64,000 nt of DNA, taken from the NCBI GenBank assembly GCA_029289235.1, contig JARFTZ010000055.1, positions 92,244 through 156,243 of the forward strand, given 5' to 3'. Position numbers and translations under genes: made by a program. The notes beneath the pieces were generated by a model. The model was not told the origin of the DNA. It searched no databases and saw nothing but the letters and a program-made list of their open reading frames with translations. Positions 39,226-48,257 of the stretch are shown here, piece by piece (positions within the stretch are counted from its first letter, which is position 1; the number at the start of each line of letters is the position of its first letter). Source of the DNA: Gammaproteobacteria bacterium (GTDB taxonomy: Bacteria; Pseudomonadota; Gammaproteobacteria; Burkholderiales; Rhodocyclaceae).

Positions 39226-40395
39226 ATGAAACGCACCATCAAGACGCTCAACGCCATCTCGAAACAGGGCCTGTCGCGCCTGCCCGATACCTACACGGTC
39301 GCCAACGATGCCGCCGACCCGGACGCCATCCTGGTCCGCTCGTCGGACATGCACAAGCTGGAACTCCCGGAAAGCCTGCTCGCCGTCGGGCGCGCCGGCG
39401 CCGGCACCAACAACATCCCGGTCAAGGCGATGAGCGAAAAGGGCATCGTCGTGTTCAACACGCCGGGCGCCAACGCCAACGCGGTCAAGGAACTGGTCAT
39501 CGCCGGCATGCTGATCGGCGTGCGCAACATCGTCCCGGCGCTCAACTTCGCCAGCAACCTGCAAGGAGACGACGAGTTCCTGCACAAGGCCGTCGAAGCC
39601 GAGAAGAAGCAGTTTGTCGGCCGCGAGTTGCGTGGTAGCACGCTGGGCATCGTCGGTCTCGGCGCGATCGGTTCGCTGCTCGCCGAATCGGCGCTGCAGT
39701 TGGGCATGAAGGTCATCGGCATCGACCCGGAAATCACCGTCGAAGCCGCCTGGCGCCTGCCCTCGCAGGTCCGCAAGGCGACCAGCATCGAGGAACTGCT
39801 CAAGTATTCCGATTTCGTCAGCCTGCACGTACCGCTGCTGCCGGCAACGAAGAACCTGATCAACGCCGAGCGCGTCAAGGGCATGAAGAAGGGCTGCGTG
39901 CTACTCAACTTCTCGCGTGACGGCATCGTCGACACGCAAGCGGTGATCGACGGCCTCAACGCCAACCGCCTGCAGGCCTACGTCTGCGACTTCCCGAGCA
40001 ACCTGATGCGCCAGCATCCGCGCGCCGTCGCCATCCCGCACCTGGGCGCGTCGACCGAGGAAGCCGAGGAAAACTGCGCGGTGATGGTCGCCGAACAGGT
40101 CGCCGACTACCTGACCAACGGCAACATCCTCAATTCGGTCAACTTTCCGAACATCTCGATGCCGCGTGGCTCGCGTTTCCGCCTGGCGATCGCCAACGCC
40201 AACGTGCCGAACATGCTCGGGCAGATCTCCACCGCGCTGGCCAGCGCCGGCCTGAACATCAACAACATGATGAACAAGTCGCGCGGCGAACTGGCCTTCA
40301 CCCTGGTCGATATCGAAACCGAAGTTCCGCAGGCGGTCATCGACCAGCTCGCGGCGATCCAGGGCGTCCTGCGCGTGCGCTACCTGCCGTCCTGA
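39226..40395 (+). CDS. serA: D-3-phosphoglycerate dehydrogenase with ACT domain
   Basis: Oxidises 3-phosphoglycerate to phosphohydroxypyruvate, starting serine synthesis. The 389-residue protein is an NAD-dependent 2-hydroxyacid dehydrogenase. The Rossmann motif is LGIVGLGAIGSLLAESA; the catalytic arginine lies in the NFSRDGIVD stretch (arginine shared with serA-type enzymes), and the histidine in AIPHLGASTEEAEENC. A C-terminal ACT domain (about 315-389) suggests feedback by serine. It is cotranscribed with serC, so the first two serine-pathway steps are coupled. Confirmed family; the substrate is inferred from the operon. Confidence 0.93.
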   Translation: MKRTIKTLNAISKQGLSRLPDTYTVANDAADPDAILVRSSDMHKLELPESLLAVGRAGAGTNNIPVKAMSEKGIVVFNTPGANANAVKELVIAGMLIGVRNIVPALNFASNLQGDDEFLHKAVEAEKKQFVGRELRGSTLGIVGLGAIGSLLAESALQLGMKVIGIDPEITVEAAWRLPSQVRKATSIEELLKYSDFVSLHVPLLPATKNLINAERVKGMKKGCVLLNFSRDGIVDTQAVIDGLNANRLQAYVCDFPSNLMRQHPRAVAIPHLGASTEEAEENCAVMVAEQVADYLTNGNILNSVNFPNISMPRGSRFRLAIANANVPNMLGQISTALASAGLNINNMMNKSRGELAFTLVDIETEVPQAVIDQLAAIQGVLRVRYLPS

Positions 40396-40415
40396 CGTCT
40401 TTCTTCGCCCGCCCC

Positions 40416-40450
40416 AAAGCCCCTGCCGGACGATTCCGCCAGGGGCTTTT
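40416..40450 (+). terminator. Intrinsic terminator after serC-serA
   Basis: AAAGCCCCTG (40416-40425) pairs with CAGGGGCTTT (40440-40449), with a smaller CGG/CCG helix in the loop. The T-run is short (TTTT), so it is a moderate terminator. It lies 20 bases after the serA stop. Confidence 0.75.
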
Positions 40451-40503
40451 ACCATCCGGGAAAGGACTACAATCGGCTGACTCCACCTGTCCAGGAGGCC
40501 GCC

Positions 40504-41790
40504 ATGATCCGCATCTCTCTTCTTTCCGCCGCACTGCTGCTCTGCACCTCGGGAACCGGATTAACCCAGCCCAGGGTCGCCCTGCCCGATTCACCCGACT
40601 ACAAGGGAGAAATCCGGCGCGGCCCGGACGGCAAGCTGATCGTCATTGACAAAACCGCAACTCGTCCGGCGCCGACCTCCGCCCTCGCGGCCACACTGGT
40701 CGTCGGCCCCGACGAGGCGATCCGCACGATCACCGAGGCGGCGAAGCTCGCCCGCGACGGCGACATCGTCGAGATCCGCCCCGGCGAATATCGCGGCCAG
40801 ACAGCGATCTGGACGCAGAACGACCTGACGATCCGCGGCAGTGGCGGAAACAACACGCGGCCGGTGCTTCTCGCCGACGGAAAGAGCGCCGAGGGCAAGG
40901 GGCTGTGGGTCATCCGCGGCGGCCGGGTGCGCGTCGAGAACCTGGAATTCCGCGGCGTCCGCGTGCGCGACGGCAACGGCGCGGGCATCCGCTTCGAGCG
41001 CGGGCAGCTGGTCATTCACCGCTGCGCCTTCATCGACAACGAGATGGGCATCCTCACCGGCAACTTGCCCGACCTGACGCTGGAGATCAGCGACAGCGAA
41101 TTCGCCGACGCCGCCCGCCATCAGGTCGACCTGCACCACCTGCTCTACGTCGGCGCGATCGGGCGCTTCGCGCTGACCGGCAGCCGCTTCTCCAACGGTT
41201 ATCGCGGGCACCTGGTCAAATCACGGGCGCGCGAGAATCACATACGCTACAACCTGCTCGCCGACGGCCCCGGCGGCCGCGCTTCGTTCGAACTCGAGTT
41301 CGCCAACGGAGGGCTGGCCTACGTCGTCGGCAACGTGTTCCAGAAAAGCGACAGTGCCGACAACTCCGTCCTTGTCTCCTACGGATCTGAAGGACCGCGC
41401 TGGCCGGACAACGCCCTCTATTTTTCGCACAACACGCTGATCAACGACCGCCACGCCGGCACCTTCCTCAAGGTCCGGGCGGAGAAATTTCCCGCCGGAG
41501 TCGAAAGCTGGATGATCAACAACCTGACGGTCGGCCACGGCGACCTTGCCGCCCCGGAAAACGGGCGCTTCGAAGGCAACCTGACGGCGCAGCGGGGCGA
41601 ACTGATCGACTACGCCGGCCAGCCGCTGCGCCTGAAGCCGACCTCGCCCCTGCGCGGGCAGGTCCGCATTCCCGGAAAAGCGCGGGAAATCGATCTGCTC
41701 CCCGACGCCGAATTCACCCTTCCGGCCGGAACGCGCCCGGTCAGCCCCGGCAGTGCGCTGGCTCCCGGCGCCTTTCAGCGGGGGGGCTAA
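40504..41790 (+). CDS. Exported right-handed beta-helix protein
   Basis: A 428-residue protein with a signal peptide (1-22, ending about SGTGLTQ). The mature part has repeated strands with I-x-I/N-x-F spacing and runs typical of parallel beta-helices: LTIRGSGGN, VRVENLEFRGVRV, LVIHRCAFIDN, LEISDSEFADA and FALTGSRFSNG. Such folds often serve as polysaccharide lyases, esterases or surface-binding proteins. No catalytic triad can be identified with confidence. It is preceded by the serA terminator and converges with the NYN gene, so it is monocistronic. Confidence 0.8.
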   Translation: MIRISLLSAALLLCTSGTGLTQPRVALPDSPDYKGEIRRGPDGKLIVIDKTATRPAPTSALAATLVVGPDEAIRTITEAAKLARDGDIVEIRPGEYRGQTAIWTQNDLTIRGSGGNNTRPVLLADGKSAEGKGLWVIRGGRVRVENLEFRGVRVRDGNGAGIRFERGQLVIHRCAFIDNEMGILTGNLPDLTLEISDSEFADAARHQVDLHHLLYVGAIGRFALTGSRFSNGYRGHLVKSRARENHIRYNLLADGPGGRASFELEFANGGLAYVVGNVFQKSDSADNSVLVSYGSEGPRWPDNALYFSHNTLINDRHAGTFLKVRAEKFPAGVESWMINNLTVGHGDLAAPENGRFEGNLTAQRGELIDYAGQPLRLKPTSPLRGQVRIPGKAREIDLLPDAEFTLPAGTRPVSPGSALAPGAFQRGG

Positions 41791-41796
41791 GGCGCC

Positions 41797-43008
41797 TCAC
41801 GCCCCTTCCGGCACGGACGGCTTCGCCGCTTTCGGTTTGCGCGGCCGCCGCCCGCGCGACGCCGCCGGTTTGGCCGGCGCCGGGCCTTCCTCCGCTGCGA
41901 CGTCGAGAACAGCAGCAACGGGTTCTTCGACAGAAGCGGTCTGCGGCACGGCGTCCACGGCAACAATCACGGGAGCGACTTCTTCCTTCGCGGCTTCGCT
42001 CACAGCCTCCTTGAGGCCATCTTTTACGCTTTCTTTCACGCTGCCCTTGCCACGGCCGCGACCACGCCGCCGGGTCGGCGCTGGCGCTGCCTCGGCGACT
42101 TCAGCGGAGACGACCGGGGCGGGAACCTCGTTCGCTTCCGCCGCATCCGGGACTGGCGCGGCAACGGCTGCCGGAACAACCTGTTCGGGCTCGTGGCGGG
42201 CGGAGAGGCCCGCGCTGCGCGACACGTAGGCGCCGGATTTTTCGTCCCGCCCGACCTCCAGCAGTCCACGCACCTGCGCCTCTTCCAGCAGGTTGCCGAA
42301 GCTGCGGAAGCCGAAGTGGCCTTCGTGGAAATCCGGCTTGCGCCGTTTCATCGCCTCCTTGAGCATCGAGGCCCAGACTTTTCCGCTCTCGCCACGCTCG
42401 ACAACCAGCGCGTCAAAGGTCGTTACCGCCAGTTCGATGGCCTCGGCCTTGCGCGCCGCATACTCTTCCGGCGACAGGCGAGGCATCGTCTGCACCGCCT
42501 TCGGGTCGCGCCGTCCGACCGCGCGCTGGCTCTCGCGCACCAGATCATCGTAGAAGATGAACTCGTCGCAGTTGGCGATCAGCAAATCCGACGTCGATTG
42601 CCGGATGCCGACGCCGATCACGTACTTGGCGTTCTCGCGCAGCTTCGAAACCAGTGGGGAAAAGTCCGAATCGCCGCTGACGATGACGAAGGTATTGACG
42701 TGCGACTTGGTGTAGCACAGGTCAAGGGCGTCGACGACCATGCGGATGTCGGCCGAATTCTTTCCCGACTGGCGCACGTGCGGAATCTCGATCAGTTCGA
42801 AGTTGGCCTCGTGCATCACCGCCTTGAAGCCCTTGTAACGCTCCCAGTCGCAATACGCCTTCTTCACGACGATGCTGCCCTTGAGCAGCAGGCGCTCGAG
42901 TACCGGCTTGATGTCGAACTTGTCGTACTTGGCGTCGCGCACGCCGAGCGCGACGTTCTCGAAGTCGCAGAACATCGCCATGCTGACCGTTTCGGGGGAT
43001 GCCGCCAT
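41797..43008 (-). CDS. NYN-domain ribonuclease-like protein with OST-HTH/LOTUS domain
   Basis: A 403-residue protein. Residues 8-165 form a NYN (PIN-like, LabA) domain, with acidic residues in MFCDFENVALG, KNSADIRMVVDALDL and VIVSGDSDFSPLV suggesting a metal-dependent nuclease site. Residues about 185-265 match an OST-HTH/LOTUS RNA-binding domain (WASMLKEAMKRRKPDFHEGH, then FRSFGNLLEEAQ). The C-terminal 140 residues are Ala/Pro/Glu-rich with a Gly-Arg stretch (TRRRGRGRGKG) and likely disordered. It probably acts on RNA; the physiological substrate is unknown. Confidence 0.88.
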   Translation of the reverse strand: MAASPETVSMAMFCDFENVALGVRDAKYDKFDIKPVLERLLLKGSIVVKKAYCDWERYKGFKAVMHEANFELIEIPHVRQSGKNSADIRMVVDALDLCYTKSHVNTFVIVSGDSDFSPLVSKLRENAKYVIGVGIRQSTSDLLIANCDEFIFYDDLVRESQRAVGRRDPKAVQTMPRLSPEEYAARKAEAIELAVTTFDALVVERGESGKVWASMLKEAMKRRKPDFHEGHFGFRSFGNLLEEAQVRGLLEVGRDEKSGAYVSRSAGLSARHEPEQVVPAAVAAPVPDAAEANEVPAPVVSAEVAEAAPAPTRRRGRGRGKGSVKESVKDGLKEAVSEAAKEEVAPVIVAVDAVPQTASVEEPVAAVLDVAAEEGPAPAKPAASRGRRPRKPKAAKPSVPEGA

Positions 43009-43044
43009 GATGCCTCCTTGTTGTGTTGCCGCGAGTATAGCCGT

Positions 43045-43683
43045 CTAGCGGCCCTTCTCCGGGGCGAACATCAGACCGAGTCCGGAGAGATAAGTGTCGA
43101 TCAGCGCCGGGCCGTAACTCGCCAGCGGGAAGAGCGCCTTGTCGAGCGTCCAGTTGAGCACTAGGCCGTCGATTACCGACATCAGTCCGACCGCCGCGAA
43201 GTGCGGCTCAATCGACGCCGGCAGGAAACCGCGCTCCCGGGCCTGGCGAAAGGCTTCTTCGCTAAGCGAAAGGTAGCGGTTGCCGCATTCGAGATGGCTG
43301 TCGCGAATCGCCGCCATCTCGCCGACGTACTCGCACTTGTGCCAGGAGATTTCCACCATGCGGAAATAACTCGGGTCGTTGACCACGCGCTCAAGGAAAT
43401 GAAAGGCCAGCTTGCGCAACAGGTCGACCGGGTTCTCGTCCGGTGTTTCCTCAAGCTCCGCGAGCTTGGCTTCGAGTTGCCCGAACACCCGCTGCACCAT
43501 CGCGTCGAAGAGATCGGCCTTGTTGGCAAAATGCCAGTAGATCGCCCCCCGCGTCACGCCGGCGGCAGCCGCGATCTCCGCCAGCGAGGTGCGACTGACG
43601 CCGTGCTCCTGGAAAACAAGCTCCGCCGCATCGAGTATCGCGTTGCGGGTTTCCTGCGCTTCTTCCTTGGTTTTTCTGACCAT
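43045..43683 (-). CDS. acrR: TetR-family repressor of the RND efflux operon (AcrR-like)
   Basis: A 212-residue TetR-family regulator. The N-terminal helix-turn-helix is in TRNAILDAAELVFQEHGVSR through GVTRGAIYWHFANKADLF, very close to the AcrR/TtgR DNA-recognition segment. The C-terminal ligand domain (from about 70) resembles AcrR_C. It is divergent from the efflux operon, with a palindromic operator between them. It is expected to repress the pump genes until a hydrophobic ligand binds. Confidence 0.92.
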   Translation of the reverse strand: MVRKTKEEAQETRNAILDAAELVFQEHGVSRTSLAEIAAAAGVTRGAIYWHFANKADLFDAMVQRVFGQLEAKLAELEETPDENPVDLLRKLAFHFLERVVNDPSYFRMVEISWHKCEYVGEMAAIRDSHLECGNRYLSLSEEAFRQARERGFLPASIEPHFAAVGLMSVIDGLVLNWTLDKALFPLASYGPALIDTYLSGLGLMFAPEKGR

Positions 43684-43727
43684 GACTTCCCATTCCCTGA
43701 ATCGGGCGCAATTTTAGCTCACGCCAC

Positions 43728-43749
43728 ACATACATTCCCGAATGTATGT
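43728..43749. promoter_or_regulatory. AcrR/TetR-type operator
   Basis: A perfect palindrome with ten-base arms, ACATACATTC (43728-43737) and GAATGTATGT (43740-43749), around CC. It closely resembles the known E. coli AcrR operator, with the same outer ACATACATT and AATGTATGT halves. It lies between the start codons of the regulator and the adaptor genes, close to an AT-rich TAATAT at 43749-43754 that may be the efflux -10, so binding would block transcription. Confidence 0.85.
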
Positions 43750-43822
43750 AATATACGCGGTTTTCCAGCCCAATCTGACGCCCTCGCCATTCCGAGGGCG
43801 ACACGCCCCCCGGAGAAACGCC

Positions 43823-45043
43823 ATGCCGCGCCTTCTATCCCAGTCTCGTCCAGCACTCCCCCCGTCCCGCGCCACTTTTTTCTTGGCCATGCTTTCGTCG
43901 TTGTTGCTGGCCGCCTGCGGCAAGGCGCCGGAAAACGGCCAAGCCAGCATGTTCGGCGGACCGGTGCCGGTCGCCGCGGTCACGGTCCAGGAAGAAACCC
44001 TGCCGATCACACTGGAGTATGCCGCGCAGACACTCGGCTCGCGCGAGGTGGAAGTGCGCGCCCGGGTCACCGGCATCCTTCAGAAACGCAACTACGTCGA
44101 AGGCGCGAAGGTCAAGGCAGGGCAGTCGCTGTTCACCATCGACCCGGCACCCTTCGAGGCGGCGCTGGCGCGCGCCGAGGCCGACGTCGCAGCCGCCGAG
44201 GCGCGCTACGAACAGGCCGAGCGTGAAGCGACCCGCCTCGCGCCGCTGGTGCAACCCAAAGCAATCAGCCAGAAGGAATACGACGATGCGCTCTCGGCGA
44301 AGTCCATCACTCGCGCCGACGTGCTGGCGGCCCGGGCGCGCCTGCGCGAAGCGAAGCTGAATCTCGCATGGACGCGTGTCGAGTCGCCGCTGGCGGGGAT
44401 CAGCAGTCGCGCCCTGAAGTCGGAAGGCTCGCTCGTTTCCGGCCCGGACGTGCTGCTTACCACGGTGACGCAGACCGACCCGATCCAGGTCATTTTCGGC
44501 ATTCCCGACAACGAGCGCCTGAAGCTGCGCCAGGACGCCGACGCCAAGCGCGTGATCTGGCCGAAGGACGGACGCTTCAAGGTCAAGCTCAAGCTCGCCG
44601 ACGGCAGCGAGTACGGCAAGAGCGGCTTCACCGACTTCTCCGACATCCGCGTTTCCCGCGACACCGGTACCAGCGAGGCGCGCGCCGAGTTGCCCAACCC
44701 GGACAACCTGCTGCAGCCCGGCCAGTTCGTTCGCGTGCAGCTGTCCGGCGCTTCGCGCGTCGGCGTTTTCCGCGTGCCGCAACGCGCCGTGCTCGAAGGC
44801 CCGCAAGGAAAATTCGTGTTCATCGTCGGCAAGGAGAACAAGGCGGAGATTCGGCCTGTCGAGGCCGGCGACTGGACGGGCGGCGATGTAGTGATCAGCA
44901 AGGGGCTGACCTCGGGTGATCAGGTCATCGTCGACGGCGTCATCAAGCTCGGCCCGGGCGCCCCCGTTCAGGTCAGTGCCCCGCCGGCACAGCAAACACC
45001 GGCCGCACCGGATAAACCGGCCAACGCCAAGCAAGGAGGCTGA
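43823..45043 (+). CDS. acrA: RND efflux periplasmic adaptor (AcrA/MexA-like)
   Basis: A 406-residue membrane-fusion lipoprotein. The lipobox is SSLLLAAC (C32). The barrel-sandwich, alpha-hairpin and beta-barrel domains follow: EVEVRARVTGILQKRNYVEGA, then the hairpin around ADVAAAEARYEQAEREATRLA, and SGDQVIVDGVIKLGPGAPV at the end. ATG 43823 is preferred over the in-frame ATG at 43742, which lies next to the operator and would add 27 residues that break the signal peptide. It is the first gene of the acrAB-oprM operon. Confidence 0.93.
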   Translation: MPRLLSQSRPALPPSRATFFLAMLSSLLLAACGKAPENGQASMFGGPVPVAAVTVQEETLPITLEYAAQTLGSREVEVRARVTGILQKRNYVEGAKVKAGQSLFTIDPAPFEAALARAEADVAAAEARYEQAEREATRLAPLVQPKAISQKEYDDALSAKSITRADVLAARARLREAKLNLAWTRVESPLAGISSRALKSEGSLVSGPDVLLTTVTQTDPIQVIFGIPDNERLKLRQDADAKRVIWPKDGRFKVKLKLADGSEYGKSGFTDFSDIRVSRDTGTSEARAELPNPDNLLQPGQFVRVQLSGASRVGVFRVPQRAVLEGPQGKFVFIVGKENKAEIRPVEAGDWTGGDVVISKGLTSGDQVIVDGVIKLGPGAPVQVSAPPAQQTPAAPDKPANAKQGG

Positions 45044-45046
45044 GCA

Positions 45047-48000
45047 ATGTTCTCCCGCTTCTTCATCGACCGGCCGATCTTCGCGATGGTGATCTCGATC
45101 TTCATCATGATCGCCGGCCTCGCCTCGATCCGCAGCCTGCCGATCGCGCAGTATCCGGAAATCGCGCCGCCGCAGGTACTCGTCGCCGCCACCTACCCTG
45201 GCGCCTCCGCCGAAGTGCTGGAAAAGACGGTCGCCGCGCCGCTGGAGACGCAGATCAACGGCGTCGAGGGGATGATCTACATGAATTCCACGTCGGCCTC
45301 GAACGGCCGTGTGGAAATCACCGTCACCTTCGAGATCGGCACCGACATCGACCAGGCGGTGATCAACGTCAATAACCGCGTCAAGCAGGCCGAGGCCCGC
45401 CTGCCGCAGGAAGTGCGCCGCCAGGGCATCCAGGTCGAAAAGAACTCCAGCTCCTTCCTGCAGGTGCTGGCGTTCACCTCGCCGGACGGCCGCTACGACG
45501 ACCTGTACACCAGCAACTACGTGACGCTGAACGTCCTCGACGTCTTGAAGCGCGTACCGGGCACGACCAACGTGCAGATCTTCGGCGCCAAGGACTACTC
45601 GATGCGCGTCTGGTTGAAGCCCGACCGCCTGGCGCAACTGAAGCTGGCTACCTCGGACGTGGTGCGCGCGATCAACGAACAGAACGCGCAGTACGCTGTC
45701 GGCCGCATCGGCCAGCCACCGACTGCCAGCGGCCAGGAAATTTCGCTGACAATCAACACCAAGGGCCGCCTCGCCGACGTGGCCGAGTTCGAGAAGATCA
45801 TCATCCGCGCCGGCGCCGACGGATCGATCCTGCGCCTGAAGGACGTCGCGCGTGTCGAACTCGGCTCGAAGGACTACGACTTCATCGGCCGCCGCAACGG
45901 CCAGCCGGCGACGCTGATGGGCATCTTCCTGAAACCTGGAGCCAACGCGCTCGACACCGCCGAAGCCGTCAAGAAAACGCTCACCGAGCTCTCCACGCGC
46001 TTCCCTGACGGGCTGACCTACACGATTCCGTTCGATACCACCGACTTCGTGCAGGTGTCGATCCGCGAGGTGGTGAAGACGCTCGGCGAGGCGATGGTAC
46101 TGGTCTTCCTCGTCGTATACCTGTTCCTGCAGAACTGGCGCGCGACGCTGATCCCGACGCTGGCCGTGCCGGTGTCGCTGATCGGCACCTTCGCCGGGAT
46201 GCTGATGCTCGGCTATTCGATCAACACCCTGACGCTGTTCGGCATGGTGCTGGCCATCGGCATCGTCGTGGACGACGCCATCGTCGTGCTGGAGAACGTC
46301 GAGCGGATCATGCACGAGGAGCAACTGCCGGCCAAGCCCGCCGCGATCCAGGCGATGCGCGAGGTGACCGGGCCGGTCATCGCCATCGTGCTGGTGCTCT
46401 GCGCGGTGTTCGTACCGATCGCCTTCCTCGGCGGGCTGACCGGCGAGCTGTACCGCCAGTTCGCGGTGACCATCGCCATCGCGGTGGTCATCTCCGGCAT
46501 CGTCGCACTGACGCTGACGCCGTCGCTCTGCGTGCTGATCCTCAAGCATGAGCACAAGGCCAGCAACCGCGTCTTCAACGCCTTCAACAACTGGTTCACC
46601 CGCGTCACCGGGCGCTACACCCAGGGCGTCGCCTGGCTGATCCGGCGCGGCGCGCTCGGCGCGCTGCTCTTCGGCGGGATGGTCGTCATCACCGCCGGGC
46701 TGTGGAAAGCCACCCCCGGCAGCCTCGTCCCGGACGAAGACCAGGGCTACTACATCAGCGCCGTCTATCTGCCGGACGGCGCTTCGCTGGAGCGCACCGA
46801 CCGCATCGTCAAAGAGGTCGACGAGATCATCCGCAGCAACCCGAACGTTGCCCACACCATCGTGTTCACCGGTTTCGACTTCATCGGCGGCAGCTTCAAG
46901 AACAACGCCGCGACCTTCTTCGTCACCCTGAAGCACTGGGACGAGCGGCAGGTGCCGGCGAACGCGCTGGTCGGCGAACTGTTCGCCAAGACCGCGCATA
47001 TCAAGGAAGCGCTGGTCCTGGCCTTCGGTCCGCCGGCGATCTTCGGCATGGGCAACTCGGGCGGCTTCGAGTTCTACCTGCAGAACCGCGGCGAAGGCGG
47101 CGCCAAGCAGCTCGGCGAAGTCAGCCAGCAGTTCATCGGCAAGCTGCAGAAGGATCCGAACTTCGCCATGGTGTCCTCACTCTGGCGCGCCAACGTGCCG
47201 CAACTCGACGTCGACGTCGACCGCGAGAAGGCCAAGACGCTCGGCGTGCCGATCGACGGCCTGTTCGACACGCTGGCCGCCACGCTCGGCACCTACTACG
47301 TCAACGACTTCAACAAGTACGGCCGCACCTGGCAGGTGCTGATGTCGGCCGAGCCGAAATTCCGCAGCAGCCCGACGGAAATCGGCGGCATCTACGTGCG
47401 CTCGGAGCGCGGCCAGATGGTCCCGCTCTCGGCGCTGGCGCAGATCCGCCAGACGACCGGCCCGGAAACGCTGGAGCGCTTCAACAACCTGCCGTCGGTG
47501 AAGATCATCGGCTCGGGCGCGCCGGGTGTCTCCTCCGGCCAGGCCATCGCCGAGGTCGAACGCATCGCCCGCGAAACGCTGCCGCCGGAGTTCAGCTTCG
47601 ACTGGGGCGGCGCCTCGTACCAGGAGAAGAAGTCTTCCGGCTCGTCGAGCTACGCGCTGATCCTCGGCGCGGTGATGGTCTTCCTGATCCTCGCCGCGCA
47701 ATACGAACGCTGGTCGTTGCCGCTCGCGGTGCTGCTCGCCCTGCCCTTCGGCACTTTCGGCGCACTGGCGGCAGTCTGGCTGCGCGGCATGAGCAACGAC
47801 GTCTATTTCCAGATCGGCCTCGTCACTCTGCTCGGCCTCGCCGCCAAGAACGCCATCCTGATCGTCGAATACGCGGTCTATAAACACGGCGAGGGAATGA
47901 CCGCCGCGGCGGCGGCGATCGAAGCGGCCCGTCTGCGCTTCCGCCCGATCCTGATGACATCGCTGGCCTTCATCCTCGGCGTGCTGCCGCTGGCCATTTC

Positions 48001-48247
48001 GCACGGCGCCGGTGCCGGCGCGCGGCAGGCCGTCGGCACCGGGGTCATGGGCGGCATGCTGGCGGCAACCTTCCTCGCCGTCTTCTTCGTGCCGCTGTTC
48101 TACCGACTGATCTCCGACCGCCGGCTACGCGACGAACGCAGCACCGACGAGTTGTTCGATGAAATCCGGCATACCCACGCCCTGGCACACGAAAAACTCC
48201 TCAAGCGCGCGGAGCGCGACGAACACGCGAGAAAAGACGATGAATAG
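45047..48247 (+). CDS. acrB: RND multidrug efflux pump (AcrB/MexB-like, HAE1)
   Basis: A 1066-residue trimeric inner-membrane pump driven by protons. It opens with FSRFFIDRPIFAMVISIFI, the HAE1 family start, and has 12 transmembrane segments around two large periplasmic loops. The proton-relay pair is in GIVVDDAIVVLENVERIM (two adjacent aspartates), with conserved lysine and threonine later (GLAAKNAILIVEYA). The HAE1 assignment, rather than a metal-ion HME pump, rests on the TM4 DD pair. Substrates are likely hydrophobic or amphiphilic compounds. It lies three bases past acrA. Confidence 0.95.
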   Translation: MFSRFFIDRPIFAMVISIFIMIAGLASIRSLPIAQYPEIAPPQVLVAATYPGASAEVLEKTVAAPLETQINGVEGMIYMNSTSASNGRVEITVTFEIGTDIDQAVINVNNRVKQAEARLPQEVRRQGIQVEKNSSSFLQVLAFTSPDGRYDDLYTSNYVTLNVLDVLKRVPGTTNVQIFGAKDYSMRVWLKPDRLAQLKLATSDVVRAINEQNAQYAVGRIGQPPTASGQEISLTINTKGRLADVAEFEKIIIRAGADGSILRLKDVARVELGSKDYDFIGRRNGQPATLMGIFLKPGANALDTAEAVKKTLTELSTRFPDGLTYTIPFDTTDFVQVSIREVVKTLGEAMVLVFLVVYLFLQNWRATLIPTLAVPVSLIGTFAGMLMLGYSINTLTLFGMVLAIGIVVDDAIVVLENVERIMHEEQLPAKPAAIQAMREVTGPVIAIVLVLCAVFVPIAFLGGLTGELYRQFAVTIAIAVVISGIVALTLTPSLCVLILKHEHKASNRVFNAFNNWFTRVTGRYTQGVAWLIRRGALGALLFGGMVVITAGLWKATPGSLVPDEDQGYYISAVYLPDGASLERTDRIVKEVDEIIRSNPNVAHTIVFTGFDFIGGSFKNNAATFFVTLKHWDERQVPANALVGELFAKTAHIKEALVLAFGPPAIFGMGNSGGFEFYLQNRGEGGAKQLGEVSQQFIGKLQKDPNFAMVSSLWRANVPQLDVDVDREKAKTLGVPIDGLFDTLAATLGTYYVNDFNKYGRTWQVLMSAEPKFRSSPTEIGGIYVRSERGQMVPLSALAQIRQTTGPETLERFNNLPSVKIIGSGAPGVSSGQAIAEVERIARETLPPEFSFDWGGASYQEKKSSGSSSYALILGAVMVFLILAAQYERWSLPLAVLLALPFGTFGALAAVWLRGMSNDVYFQIGLVTLLGLAAKNAILIVEYAVYKHGEGMTAAAAAIEAARLRFRPILMTSLAFILGVLPLAISHGAGAGARQAVGTGVMGGMLAATFLAVFFVPLFYRLISDRRLRDERSTDELFDEIRHTHALAHEKLLKRAERDEHARKDDE

Positions 48248-48257
48248 GAAACCGCCC

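Noticed and set aside
43835..46999. Open frame of over 1000 codons on the minus strand across acrA-acrB
   Set aside because: It is antisense to two clear efflux genes, has runs of Asp/Gly/Val/Arg typical of reversed GC-rich codons, and no family motif. The same applies to antisense frames across argH/kinase, purM, hemX and cbbR.
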